The translations under genes were made by a program, and so were the position numbers. Below, in pieces: positions 1 through 27,800 of a DNA stretch of 64,000 nt (position 1 is its first letter; each line of letters starts with the position of its first letter). A model generated the notes under the pieces. It made no database searches, was not told where the DNA came from, and worked only from the letters and a program-made list of their open reading frames with translations. The stretch covers positions 62,001-126,000 of the forward strand of contig JAQGDQ010000046.1 of NCBI GenBank assembly GCA_030141605.1. Direction: 5' to 3'. Origin of the DNA: Tubiluchus corallicola (taxonomy: Eukaryota; Priapulida; Priapulimorpha; Priapulimorphida; Tubiluchidae).

Positions 1-209
1 TAGATTAATCTGATTATAATCAACAAGACTTTGGACGTATTTGTTGATAAATAGTTTCTGTCAAACCTCTTTTTATTGAGATAATTTATGTAATTTGACA
101 TAAAATCTTTCCATTATCAGATCTAAGGATGTATTTACACAAGTTTGTAAGAGTTTGCTTTAAAATCTTATGAAAAGTATCATAATTTTGCTTTTTCTCT
201 GCCATACAG

Positions 210-15163
<14,954 letters not shown>

Positions 15164-18100
15164 ATCTTAATTCTATTGTAGAATCAGAGGAAAGTTTTTC
15201 TGCATAACAAACTAAGATTAGGGTGCAGTTTCCTTATTCATGCTTTAAGATGCACATTAATCTCCCTATACAGTGGAATTTGGATTATGTGGACAATTCA
15301 TTATTCAGAAAACCCAAATGGTCTAATGTGGGCTATCTGACTTGCCTAATTAAGTGGTGAAATAAGTATCATCTTTATTGCTGCTCATACTTGCTTTTCT
15401 AGTGTACGTATTGAAGAATAGTTGTACTTCAATAAGAAATTTAACAAAAAAGTTTCAGTTTCAGTTTCTAATAAATACACAGCCAGGAATAATGTGTAGC
15501 ATATTTGCTGGCATTCCAGAAGCAACTTGTAATCAGCACATGGGGAAACAAAAGAGATTTCTTAAACTCAAAAAATAGTGATGGGTTTTGTCAAAAGAGT
15601 GTAAAATGGTTCATCAGAAAACAGGAAATCAAGCTTACATAAAAACTTAACCAAAAAAGTGCTGTCTTACTGAAAATAATAGCAGAAGGTTTTGCATGCG
15701 ATGTTTGGTTACAATTGTGTTTAGAATTTAATTAGCTAACTGCAGTGCTAGGACCTGATTATGTAGTTTTGTCTTTCCTACAAGGCACATATGCAGATAA
15801 AATGTACCTACAAAGTGAAACTACCACTTATAATTATGTAAATGAATCCAAACGAGGTTGTGCAAACGATGTCATTTTCCAAATAACTTTGTGCAATAGG
15901 TTACCCCCAGTAATGTCATATTTTGTAGGTGGTTATGTCCATTTGTGCAATTGTAAAATTCTTTAAATGTGCATTTTGTTAAATACAGTAAAATGCCACG
16001 TTGAAGTGAAAGAATTGTGAAACTGCTGTCTTTTGTACTTCCTAAAAGTTATAAATACATAATTGCGACTATTTTAAGGCAAAAGATTTTCAAGGTGAGT
16101 AATCAGTACTTATGGCTGAGCACTGATAGTATTATGGCTATTGTTAAGCAAAGCGTAGCTCGCAAGTAATGCAGCATTTCTTACCAATAAACTCTTATTG
16201 CTTAGTTTTTGCTTTTCTAAGAAGTGTACACGGGCTCAGTACTGTAATATATATTCTGTAATAAAAACGCTTGTGTGTATTAAGTGAAACTCAAGTTATT
16301 TTGCTCACTGTTGCTACTATATAGATCGATATACATACAATATTTTTCTTTTTACAGAGAAATTATTTAAGAGCTGTAGAACTGAGAACAGTGGAACTTC
16401 TGTTTTTTTTTTCAAGTTATATAATTATAAATAAATCATGAATGCCTGATATTCATACATGATCTTTACAACTCTGATGTGACTTTTTATTTTGAGTTTT
16501 GATAAAATTGCTGCTTCATCAGTTACAAGCTATTAACCAATGCTTTGGGGAACAGTTTGTAAAATGTTGTAATTTTTAGTATAAAAATTACTGATTGCAT
16601 TGAAAATTATGTTATTTCTTACTGATGATATTTTATTAAACAAGCATGACTGAGTTTTGTTTTCTAACAAGCTATGTTTGTATGGTATGTTTCATTTGAT
16701 AAAATATATAATTAGTAGTGGTCAAGGCAATGAACAAACTGTTTTTATGCTAAATATAACAGTAAACATTCTGAGCTGCTACTACCTAGCACTGGTTATA
16801 AACCATACTGCAGTGGGTTAAAATTGTGGTAATCCTCGTCCAATGCTACATAACTTTTATAACACCCAAGGTTTTTGTGAGAAAAGAAATAATTTTTTCG
16901 TACAGTCATGTAGTTAAAAGTGCAAATAGCCATAACTCAAAGCCTGTAAAAAACTGCTGCTAAACGCATAATACTATCATGCATTTCACAAGAGATACAA
17001 CAAGATACAATTCAATCTTAATATTAATAATCGCAGTCGTTTATTATAAGCGTTGATTTGGCTCATTAATTGATCTTGTGGATTTCGAGTTGGCAGCTAA
17101 CATAAACACCTAAACAACAGATTCTAGGTCAGTTTCTTTTAAAGTACGCCTAACACTCAGTGAATATAGTATTGTACAGTATTGCACAGAAAACATTTTG
17201 TGTGAATAATTTTTATGACTCACAATTCTTTTTTGTGGTGCCCTAGATATTGTTGAAATAAAATGCTAATCTAAAGTTGTGGAGTCATCTGTTTTGTTCA
17301 TTTTAAAATCTAAAGCTAAAGTAGAAAACCAGTAGACATGTTTTAAAAATTCCAATAATTATTATTATATTATTGCTGTATATGCTTAATCTAGTGAAGT
17401 TATCCTAAAAAATTATTGTGAGACTTACTAAAAATTTAATAAAGAAATGAGTACGTTTTGTAACATCGACTTTTATTGGTGCCCAAATGTTGGCAAGTGT
17501 CCCCGTGCTTACTTGTCCTATGTCCTATGCCAAAATCACGTTCCTGCATCGCAATGCTGTACAACCTATCAACACCGCACACACGCACACATCTACACCA
17601 TATCCAGATTCAACAGAAGGAACCTGAGAGGATTCCTAGCTACTTAACTAGGCAAGATGTGGGAATCCTGTGTAAGCCTGTAGACAGGCCTACTGAGTGA
17701 TAACTGGTTGTTAAACCTGAACATTAATCTCGCGCAGCAAAGTATCATAAGCTCCGGTATGGGGGCACCCGCACTGCCCGTCATACATCCAACAAAAATG
17801 ATTTCCTATAGCGAAAGCACGACAGCATGTGGTCGGATAGAGATAATGCACATTGCTAACGTTCGGGTAGTTACCATGCGATCAGCTGACGGCTGCTTCA
17901 ACCATGGCTCTTTTTTGGTTAGTGTGACGTGTCCACTAAAAATTATAATTTCTTTTTTGCAGATAGCTTGCTGGTTAGTGTGCTGTGGGAAAGTATTCCC
18001 AATAAGTTATTAGTTGATATTCGTGTTTTACTTAATTTACATACAAATGATATTACATACCTAAGTAATACTAGTACTAGTAGTAGTAACTAATATTACT

Positions 18101-18499
18101 AGTAATAGTAATTTTTAGGGTCATAATTTTGTTATTGTTTTTTAATTTGGACGTAGGCACAGCCATGCGCCGATTAGACTCTTACGCCATGCAAACTAGT
18201 ATTATGCGTGAGGTCTAGGCATTTGTCAATGATTGGTCGCCCGCTGAATTCAAAGCCAATTGGCAATACACTTAATCTTGCCCCAAATTTACCGTTACAG
18301 CACCACTTATTATATTTTAGTTTATTTTAATTACCATTTTAACCAGGCACGCCGGACTCGACTGTATTTATGTAATATTGTGCCTTTTGTTCTAAACTTG
18401 CTCACTTTAAATAATAAGTAGACTTCTTTTTATTTCATAGAAGTTAATAAAAGAAGTACCGATTTGACTTCCGACCTAAACATTAGACAATTAAATTTT
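15164..18499. other. TSC2 3' UTR and intergenic region
   Basis: There is no recognisable gene here. A likely TSC2 polyadenylation signal AATAAA lies at 15470-15475, with further AATAAA copies near 16189 and 16259. The 17.4-18.0 kb part is less AT-rich and has short open frames without family similarity. A run of ACTAGT/TAGTAA low-complexity sequence lies near 18061-18115. The promoter of the downstream gene should be in the last few hundred bases, but I cannot place a start site. Confidence 0.6.
15470..15475 (+). terminator. Putative TSC2 polyadenylation signal
   Basis: First AATAAA hexamer after the TSC2 stop codon, about 307 nt downstream. Later hexamers near 16189 and 16259 could also be used. 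Confidence 0.45.
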
Positions 18500-18834
18500 A
18501 TGGTGCCTGTAATTTTAACGTCTTTATTTAGGAACTGTTTTGTGTTGCTTCTTATCGACACCGTGGTTGCTGACGTCGTTACTGAACCTCATCTGCATGT
18601 TGATGAATGCTTGTCAGAACCTTGTCTGAATGGCGGCACTTGTTTAGATGGCACAAATGTTTACGTATGTGTATGCCAAATTCATTATACTGGTGTTCAG
18701 TGTGAAACGCATAATGAATGTTTCTCAAGCCCTTGTCGAAATGGAGGGACATGTATTGATGGTAGAAATAAGTATGAGTGCAAATGTCCTCAGGATTACA
18801 CCGGCAAAAACTGTGAATTGCTTATTAAGCCTGG
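18500..18834 (+). other. Signal peptide and two EGF-like domains of the giant protein
   Basis: The signal peptide occupies roughly residues 1-23. The EGF domains begin DECLSEPCLNGGTC and NECFSSPCRNGGTC and each ends in a YTGxxCE/YTGKNCE-type segment. The first starts D-E-C but lacks the full calcium-binding consensus that I can verify. These are the only EGF modules in the protein and all lie in exon 1. Confidence 0.9.
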
Positions 18835-21800
18835 CAGGTGTCCTGAACCAAAAAAATTGGGTGGTGATGACGTGTGTCCTGTTGACTTATGCAATGCTGA
18901 CAGTGACTGCTCAGATGAAGAAAAATGTTGTAAATTTGAAAAGTGTGGACCAGTTTGTGTTACACCTTTATTAACAGTCTGCGAAATTAATCGAGCCAAC
19001 TTCAATTTACAGCACGTTTCCAGTCTATCAAGCAGTGGGTATACAGATCATTATCCACAGTGTATGGCAAATGGTGAGTACCAACGGCATCAATTTGACA
19101 TTAATAATGGTTATTCGTGGTGTGTTAACAAAACTGGTGAAAACATTCCAGGATCAAAGAGGTCATTGTCAGCCCCAATAGCTAACTGTGATGAGCCAAT
19201 CTTACAGGTATGCACCATGTATAATTTGATTTTAGTGTGTTCTATTTGCTAAACTCCTTCGACTTTACTCACTATTAAAGTTTAACATTTTTAATCAATG
19301 CATCCTTGAAAACCAAAACATGTTTTTGGCGTTACAAGAAGTGTGCTTACTATGGCAATACAGTGTCGATATTTTTTATTATTGCAGGAATGTGAATTCA
19401 CAAAGGCTAACTGCCCATTGAAATGTGTTCATGGATTTGAATCTCATCATGATACGCTTTGCCCTTTATGTAAATGTAAACTTTCACCATGTGAACTTGT
19501 TAAATGCCCTGGCTCTACATACTGCAAATTCTTTCACGTAGACTGCGGTCATTTTCATTGCCCAAAACTTGCCAAATGTTCTAAGACTGATAAGCTTGGA
19601 CACTGTCCTTACATTACTGAGCTTAACATGATGCGATGTCCTCCTATTTCATGCAGATATGACACAGACTGTGTAGCAGAGGAAAAATGTTGTTATTTCA
19701 CTGCATGTGGACATACCTGTATCACACCTATTCTAACGGCTTGTCAAATCGAGCAAGTAAATTTTGACCTGAAAAGCTCATCAAGTAACTTCAGTGCTAT
19801 GTTTGGCTTTCATCGACCCCAGTGTCAAAGCAATGGTGAATATAATCCCTCGCAAGTTCACATACATACTGGCGATTCATGGTGCGTTAATAAAACTGAC
19901 GGCTCAGAAATTCCAGGAACTAAACGGAACAATGATCTGCCAGTGGCAGATTGCAATGCATCTTCTACTAATCTGTGTAAATTTAACATAAATGTGTGCC
20001 AAACTAAATGTGAGTATGGATATTTGGTTGATGAGGTCACTTTATGCGCTACTTGTAACTGCAAAGCTTCTCCATGTATGGGGGTTTACTGTGCAAGTTC
20101 ACAGGAGTGTCAACTAAAAGAAGTAATGTGTCGTACCAACAATTGCCCAAAACTTGCAAAATGCCCTCACATAGTCAAACCTGGAATATGTAAATATACA
20201 GATTTGTTTACCAGCAGCAAATGTCCAACTCGTTTGTGTGTTTACGATAATGATTGTCCTGCAGAACTAAAATGTTGCAAGTTTTTAAAATGTGGCAAAG
20301 TTTGTTCTGCTACTGTCTTAGGAGCATGTCATCTCGAGCAAATGAATACTAATAGTCGCATTTTGAGTTCACATCCAGTAAGTGTCGGTGCCTTTCTTCC
20401 TCAATGTTACAGTAATGGTACGTATAAAAGCACACAAATTCATGACAGCTTTGGTTATTTGTGGTGTGCTAATGAAACAGGTCATGCTGTGCCTGGAACA
20501 AAGCGGCTTGCTGCCGAAAGTAACTTTTGCACACATTCAGCTGTTTTGGGACAGCTTAGTTGTGAACTAAGCTTAGAAGACTGTAAAAAGAAATGCCCTT
20601 TTGGATACAAAACTGATAACATGACTCTGTGTCCAATTTGCGATTGTAAACCATCTCCTTGTAATGGTGTTCAATGCCCAGGTCTACAAGAATGTCATTT
20701 GATTAGTGCTGAGTGCTCTGATGACCATTTTTGCCCTAAACTTGCAAAATGTACAGACCTTTATTTAAACGACAATGGCACTTGCATTGATATGAAAAAT
20801 GCCACACATACCGAATGTCCAAGCAAACTCTGTGCTAGTAATGCTGATTGTCAGACTGGTCAAGAGTGTTGTCATTTGTTAGGCTGTAATAGCATGTGTG
20901 CTGCTAAGCTATCATTATGTCAGAGAGAACAAGCAATTGTTGATTTGAAATTGTCAAGTGTCAATCCAGCACTTAAAGGTATTTACCGCCCGCGCTGTCA
21001 AAATAATGGTGACTACCAACCTTTACAGTTTCTTAACAGCACTGGCACAAGCTATTCATGGTGTGTTACTCCAGAAGGTAAGCCAATTTATAAAACATTA
21101 ACACAGTCAGCTTACAGAGACTGTGCATCAGTGCAAAATAAACCTGGAATCTGTCAGAATTCTACCGCATTTCTAAAAAGAAACTGCCCCCATCGGTCAT
21201 GCAGAAGAGATTATGACTGCCTAGCAGAAGAAAAATGTTGTGATTTCGACAATTGCGGGAAAGTTTGTATTACTCCAGTATTAACTGCATGTCAAATTGA
21301 ACAAGCAAATTATAATTTGGAAATGTCTGACAGTAATTCAAACTCATTTGTTGCTTTTCATCCTCTGTGTACTGGCAGTGGTGAATATCAACCCATCCAG
21401 TATGACCCAAAGGACAATAGCTTATGGTGTGTTTCTCAAGATGGTCAGCCAGTTCCAGGTACTAAGAGATTTCCTCTTTCTAATCCAATAACATGTAAAG
21501 CTGCGATAGAATGTGAGGGTCAAAAGAGTAAGTGTCAAAGAAAGTGTGCATATGGACATAAACTTAATAATAAAACATTTTGCCCTACATGCGAATGTAA
21601 ACCATCTCCATGCAAACACATTAAATGCCCCGGTATTCTAAAGTGTGAAATTCTGCACTTGGATTGTGGCTCAGCTTTTTGCCCTAAATTAGCAAAGTGT
21701 GTAAAAACAAAAAGTTCTGGTGTGTGCCCTGAATCAAGGGAATTTCATGAAAATGAATGTCCGGTTAATAAATGCAATTCAGATTACGATTGTCCATTTA

Positions 21801-24800
21801 ATAAAAAATGTTGCAGCTTTGAAGACTGTGGAAGAATCTGTTCTATTCCTGTGTTGGACGCATGCAGAATTGATCAAATAAATGCAGAACTGGTAAATTC
21901 TAAAATTCGTTTACCTCAGTGCACATCTAGTGGAGACTACTTACCCATACAGTTTGACGAAACTTATAGGTACTCATTTTGTGTTAACCAAGCTGGAAGT
22001 CCTATTCCCGGCACAAAGCACTATAAAGATAAGTTACCTACAGTTGACTGCTATGCCATAATGGAAAAAATAGGGCATCATCTCATATCTCTAAATACTG
22101 AAACTAAAAAATGCCCTCCACAGGCATGCCGTTACATCCGCAATAAGGCTGCAGCAAACAGCTCAAAAAACTGCAGTGATTACATTTATAACAGTACAAG
22201 TTGTAAGCAATCTTATAATGCTAGATCTGAGACAGGGGTAGAGCAATGCCACTTAAATTTGTGTAACAATACTTACTCTTTCTCAACTACAAACAGATTA
22301 TATGAATGTAGGAAAAATTACTGTCCTTTAAAATGCATTTATGGGTATGCAGTCCACAGTGAAACTCTTTGTCCTATGTGTCAGTGTAAGCCTTCGCCAT
22401 GTGAAGGTGTTGTGTGCTCTGATTCTCAAGTTTGCCATGCTGTGGACATAGATTGTGGAATGGAAATTTGTCCAAAATTAGCAAAATGTATTTTAAAACA
22501 GTGGTTTCATTTAAAAAGTATTGGATGCTCAACTCATATTTGCAAGAAAACTGGTAAGTGGAAAACTTGGATGACTTCTTGCCAGATAAGTCAGAAAAAT
22601 GCAGACTTGTGCCAGGTGACTCACTCAGGTTTTGGAGAAATGTACCATCCTCAATGTACAAAATTAGGTGAATATGAAAAGAGACAGTGGGATGCAACCA
22701 GAAGTTTTTCTTGGTGTGTTACCAGCAATGGCATTGAAATTCCAGGAACACTGCGACATAAAGACGAGAAACCTGCTGACTGCTACGCAATTGGGGAAAA
22801 AGAGGGTCTATGTCATGGCTTTGGTGAATTTAAAAATGCTAAATGTCCACAGTTGATGTGTAGTAGCGATAGTGATTGTCCGTTTGACGAAAAATGTTGC
22901 AATTTTGAAAAATGTGGGCAAGTTTGTGTCAGTCCTGTACGAGAACTAAATAGGCGGGGTATTTGTTATGATCCTAGTTACTATGAAAATGTCACAGTGT
23001 GTCCAACTCAGTCATGCAAAACTGATAATGACTGTGAAGCAGAGAAAAAGTGCTGCCCTTTTACTGCATGTGGAAATGTTTGCACTGCGGCTTTGATGGC
23101 AACTGTGAGCAAACCTGGGGCATGCTTAGACAATAATGAATTTGCCAAAAAAGAGTGCCCGACATCATCCTGTACTGTTGACATCGACTGCCCATTGGAT
23201 AAAAAGTGCTGTCAATTTGAAAAATGTGGAAGAGTGTGCTCTGACCCACTGTTACTGCAAAATGAATCAATCATTTGTCCAAATCCAAAGATGTTCATCA
23301 ATAGCCAATGCCCAGCTGAGACATGTAAAAATGATAGTGACTGCACGTTAAGTAAAAAGTGTTGCCACTTTGATGTGTGTGGACAAGTTTGTTCGAGTGT
23401 TGATTTTGTTCTAAATAAGCCAGGACATTGTTACATACTTAACAAAAATGATGCCCAGAAGTGTATAAGTTTACCTTGCCAGTCTGATGCCGAATGCCCA
23501 GGTGATAAAAAATGTTGTTTTTTTCCAGATTGTGGAAAATCCTGCTCCAAACCAGTACACTTGTCAATACAAAAATCAGGTATTTGCCCAAACACGTTTA
23601 AAGGTCATAAATGTCCTAACCAGAAATGTAGTGATGACATCGATTGCAAAGGAAAGGAGAAATGTTGTTATTTTCTGAACTGTGGTTACGTTTGTTACTT
23701 GCCAATTATTTCAGGTTTGCAAGTATGTAATGTTAGCACCGGCGATTGTCAGGTGAATTGCACTCATGGGTATATTATTGATAATGAATCTATGTGTCCC
23801 ACATGTAAGTGTAAACCTTCACCCTGTGATGTTATTCACTGTCCAGATAGGCAGGACTGCGAACTGATGACCATTGACTGCGAAAGTGACTTCTGCCCTA
23901 AACTTGCTAAGTGTGTGGAAAAAAGTAAACCGGGAAAGTGTCCTTCTCGTTCTCTCTTTGACATAAAGTTTTGCCCACACCAGCTTTGTCAATCAGACAG
24001 TGATTGCCCAAGAGAAGAAAAGTGTTGCCAGCTAGATGTATGTGGATTGGTGTGTCTTACTCCAAAATTAACAAATTGTCAAATAGAACAAGCTAACATA
24101 AATTTGTATTTGCTTAGCATGTCAACGGATGTTATAAAACCTCATTTTCCCAGCTGTTTTATTAATGGTGAATATAAGCCGCTGCAATATAACATCGCTG
24201 CAGGTTATTCGTGGTGTATTAACAAAGACGGCTTTGCAATCCCGGGTACAAAACGGCTTCTTGGATCATTGACTCTTGATTGTGATGTATTTACAAGTAA
24301 AGCAGGGATATGCCATAATGATATAGAACTTCAAAAAAACAAGTGTCCTCGTTTTTCATGTAGCAGTGACTACGATTGTCCAAATTCTGAAAAATGCTGT
24401 TTGACTAAGACATGTGGTTTTATTTGTTATCCTCCAATATTTTATGAATCAAAACCAGGAGTTTGCTATGACTCACGACATTTCGATGCACTTTACTGTC
24501 CAACAGAATTGTGTAATAATGATTTTGATTGCCGTGCTTCTGAAAAATGCTGCATGTTTTTGGAATGTGGCAGTGTATGCTTTCCACCTGCTTTGCCTAT
24601 AACCAAACCGGGAAATTACCAAAATCCAAAAAACATTACACATTACACACTAAATAGATCTAAACCTGGAATATGTCACCACCCAAACACGTTTAATGCC
24701 AGAAATTGTCCCAGCGTATCTTGTGAAAATGATTACAACTGTCCTGCAGGAGATAAATGTTGTTTTTATGATGCATGTGGAACTGTTTGTTCAGCACCTT

Positions 24801-27800
24801 TATTATCAGCAAACAAGCCAGGTGTATGTCATCATTCAAAGTTATTTAAATACAAAGATTGTCCACCTGTGCCATGCTACACTGACATAGAGTGTCCTTC
24901 AGATGAAAAGTGTTGTTATTTTGAAAGATGTGAAACTGTGTGTTACACACCAATAGTATCTATAACTAAACCCGGTGTTTGTCCTGAAATACTTGGTTAT
25001 ATCATGTGTCCCAATGAATCATGTAGTGATGATATCGATTGTCTGGAAAACAAGAAGTGCTGTTACACCATATCTTGTGGAAATGTGTGCTTAACACCAA
25101 ATGAAAGGAATTCTGTTGCATGCAAAGACTGCCACTTAAACTGTGTTTATGGATATGAAATTGATTTTGAGACTTTATGTCCAATCTGTAACTGTAAAGC
25201 TTCTCCATGTGCAAATGTGCAGTGTCCTGGAACGCAGCAGTGCAGAACAATAGACATGGAGTGTGGCTCCCATTTTTGCCCAAAACTTGCCCAATGCATG
25301 AAAACAAATAAACCAGGAAAATGCCCAACTTACTATGCTTATGACAGACATACATGTCCAAATCAGTTATGTAGTATTGACGATGACTGTCCAATGGAAG
25401 AAAAATGCTGTTATTTTGAACCATGTGGAAGTGTGTGCTCAACACCAGTATTATCAGCATGTCAGATAGAGCAAGTAAACTACAATCTGAAAAAATTTGG
25501 TAGTGAACAAATAAATACAGAAAACACTCAACCGCAGTGCTTAAGCAATGGTGCGTATAGTCCAGAGCAGTCTGATATGAGTACAGGTTACTCGTGGTGT
25601 GTAACTCAAGATGGAAATCCTATTCCAGGAACGAAAAATTCGACAAACACTTTACGGCCTAACTGTCACGAAGTGGAGCAAAAAGCTGGAGCATGTTATG
25701 ATTTAAATACAACAGAAATAGAAGTGTGTCCTTTTCACTCCTGTAAAGGAGATTATGATTGTTTGGCTGAGGAGAAATGCTGTTACTTTTTAACATGTGG
25801 CCGAGTTTGTTTCAAACCATTGTTACAAATTAACAAGCCAGGAATTTGTCCTCATTCCAGTCACTTCAATGTTAGCACATGCCCCCTGCAGAATTGCAGC
25901 AATGATATCTTCTGTCCTGCTGAGCAAAAGTGTTGCAGATTTATTGATTGCGGAAATGTTTGTACTACACCTATTGTGTCTAGAAACAAGCCTGGTTTGT
26001 GTTATGACACTGTTCACTTTGAAAGCAAGCTATGCCCCAAAACAGTATGTCATAATGACATTGACTGTCCACTACAGAAAAAATGTTGTTATAGCAAGAC
26101 ATGTGGACATATTTGCGTCTTACCAAAAAGTTCTGGCAGAAAGAGGGGCTTGTGCTTAAATAGTGATCACTTTGAATATAAAAAATGTCCACACCTGTCA
26201 TGTAGGAATGACAATGACTGTCCAGCTAGTGAAATATGCTGCAACTTTAAAAATTGTGGTAATGTTTGCTCTAAACCAATTTTATCTGTAAATAAGCCAG
26301 GAATTTGTTATGAACCAGATAAATTTCATAATAATGATTGTCCAAAAGTTGCTTGCATGAATGACATTGATTGTCCTTTTGAGGAAAAGTGTTGTCAGTT
26401 CTTAAAATGCGGAAATGTGTGTTTTAAGCCTGTGCTATCTATTAACAAGACTGGTACTTGTCCCATAAGCTTTAGTTGTGAAGAATGTCCTCATCATTCG
26501 TGTGATAATGATATAGACTGCAAAGGTGAGGAAAAATGTTGCAATTTTACATGTTGTGGAAAAACCTGTACTGCTCCAGTCGAAAAAAGTTTTGTAACTT
26601 GTCAAAATAACACAGTAAATTGTCACACGGAATGTATTCATGGATATTCAGTAGATAACGAAACTCTTTGTCCTACTTGTAAGTGTAAAGCTTCCCCTTG
26701 TGAAAATGTAACTTGCACCGGAACACAAATGTGTGAAGAATTAGATGTGCAGTGTGGAAGAAGTTTTTGTCCAAAGCTAGCTAAGTGTTCCAAAGTCACA
26801 CGACCAGGAAAGTGCCCTGACCCTAGTAAAATAATTAGTGGTGGACTGTGTACACATGATACCTGCAGCACAGATGCTGACTGCCCTGCTAATACCAGAT
26901 GTTGCTACACTTCAGCATGTGGCACTGTTTGCATTACTCCAATTTTAACAAGATGTCAGGTAGAGCGAGCCAATATTGATTTTAAGATGAGATTTGGAGG
27001 CCTAGCTTATTTACAGATTTATCGCCCCTTGTGCAAAAATGATGGCATGTATTCACCTTTACAAGTACAGAACAGCAGTAGCTACCGTTGGTGTGTCAGC
27101 CCAGATGGTCAGCCAGTTCCAGGAACAAAGAGACCACTGAGTGCAGTGCCTATTGATTGTGACATTTTACAAGGGAAACCTGGTATTTGTCCAGACTCGT
27201 ATGAGTTTGAGGATGGCAAGTGGCCAAGTCAAACTTGTGCTGCAGATCACGAATGCCCAGGTGATGAAAAATGTTGCAATTTTGCTTCACACAGAAAAAC
27301 TTGTACTCCTGCATTGCTGTCATTGAACAATCCTGGAAGTTGTCCACCTACCAATTACTTTAATGGTAGTTCGTGCCCCAAACAAGCTTGTACAAATGAC
27401 TTTTACTGCGAAGTTGGCCAAAAATGTTGTCGCTTTATTTCCTGTGGAAATGTTTGTTCACAGCCTATAGAAAATATTAATGAAAGAAGTGTATGTCAGT
27501 TTGAAAATAACATTTCAATATGTCAAAAAACTCAGCCATGTAATAATGATAGTTATTGTACATTTGCACAAAAATGCTGCTTAACTAAAGCTTGTGGAAA
27601 AGTTTGCTTGCCTGTTACACAGCCAGTCAAATTCGGAGTTTGTCCTTATTTTGACAAGTTTCATAACAAAAACTGTCCTAACCATTCATGTAACCATGAT
27701 ATAGAATGTTTAGCAGATAAAAAATGTTGCAAATTTCAAGGCTGTGGAAATGTTTGTTCTGATCCGGTACTTTCTGGAACAAAATCAGGGATTTGTCCTA

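Noticed and set aside
17447-18013. Open frames between TSC2 and the giant gene
   Set aside because: No domain, splice-coherent extension or start context that stands out; probably upstream regulatory or UTR sequence.
25002-25460. 152-codon minus-strand open frame inside the giant exon
   Set aside because: It is a shadow of the Cys-rich coding strand; its composition (Cys/His/Thr) mirrors repeated TG-rich codons and has no family similarity. The same holds for the other frames within 19388-32668.
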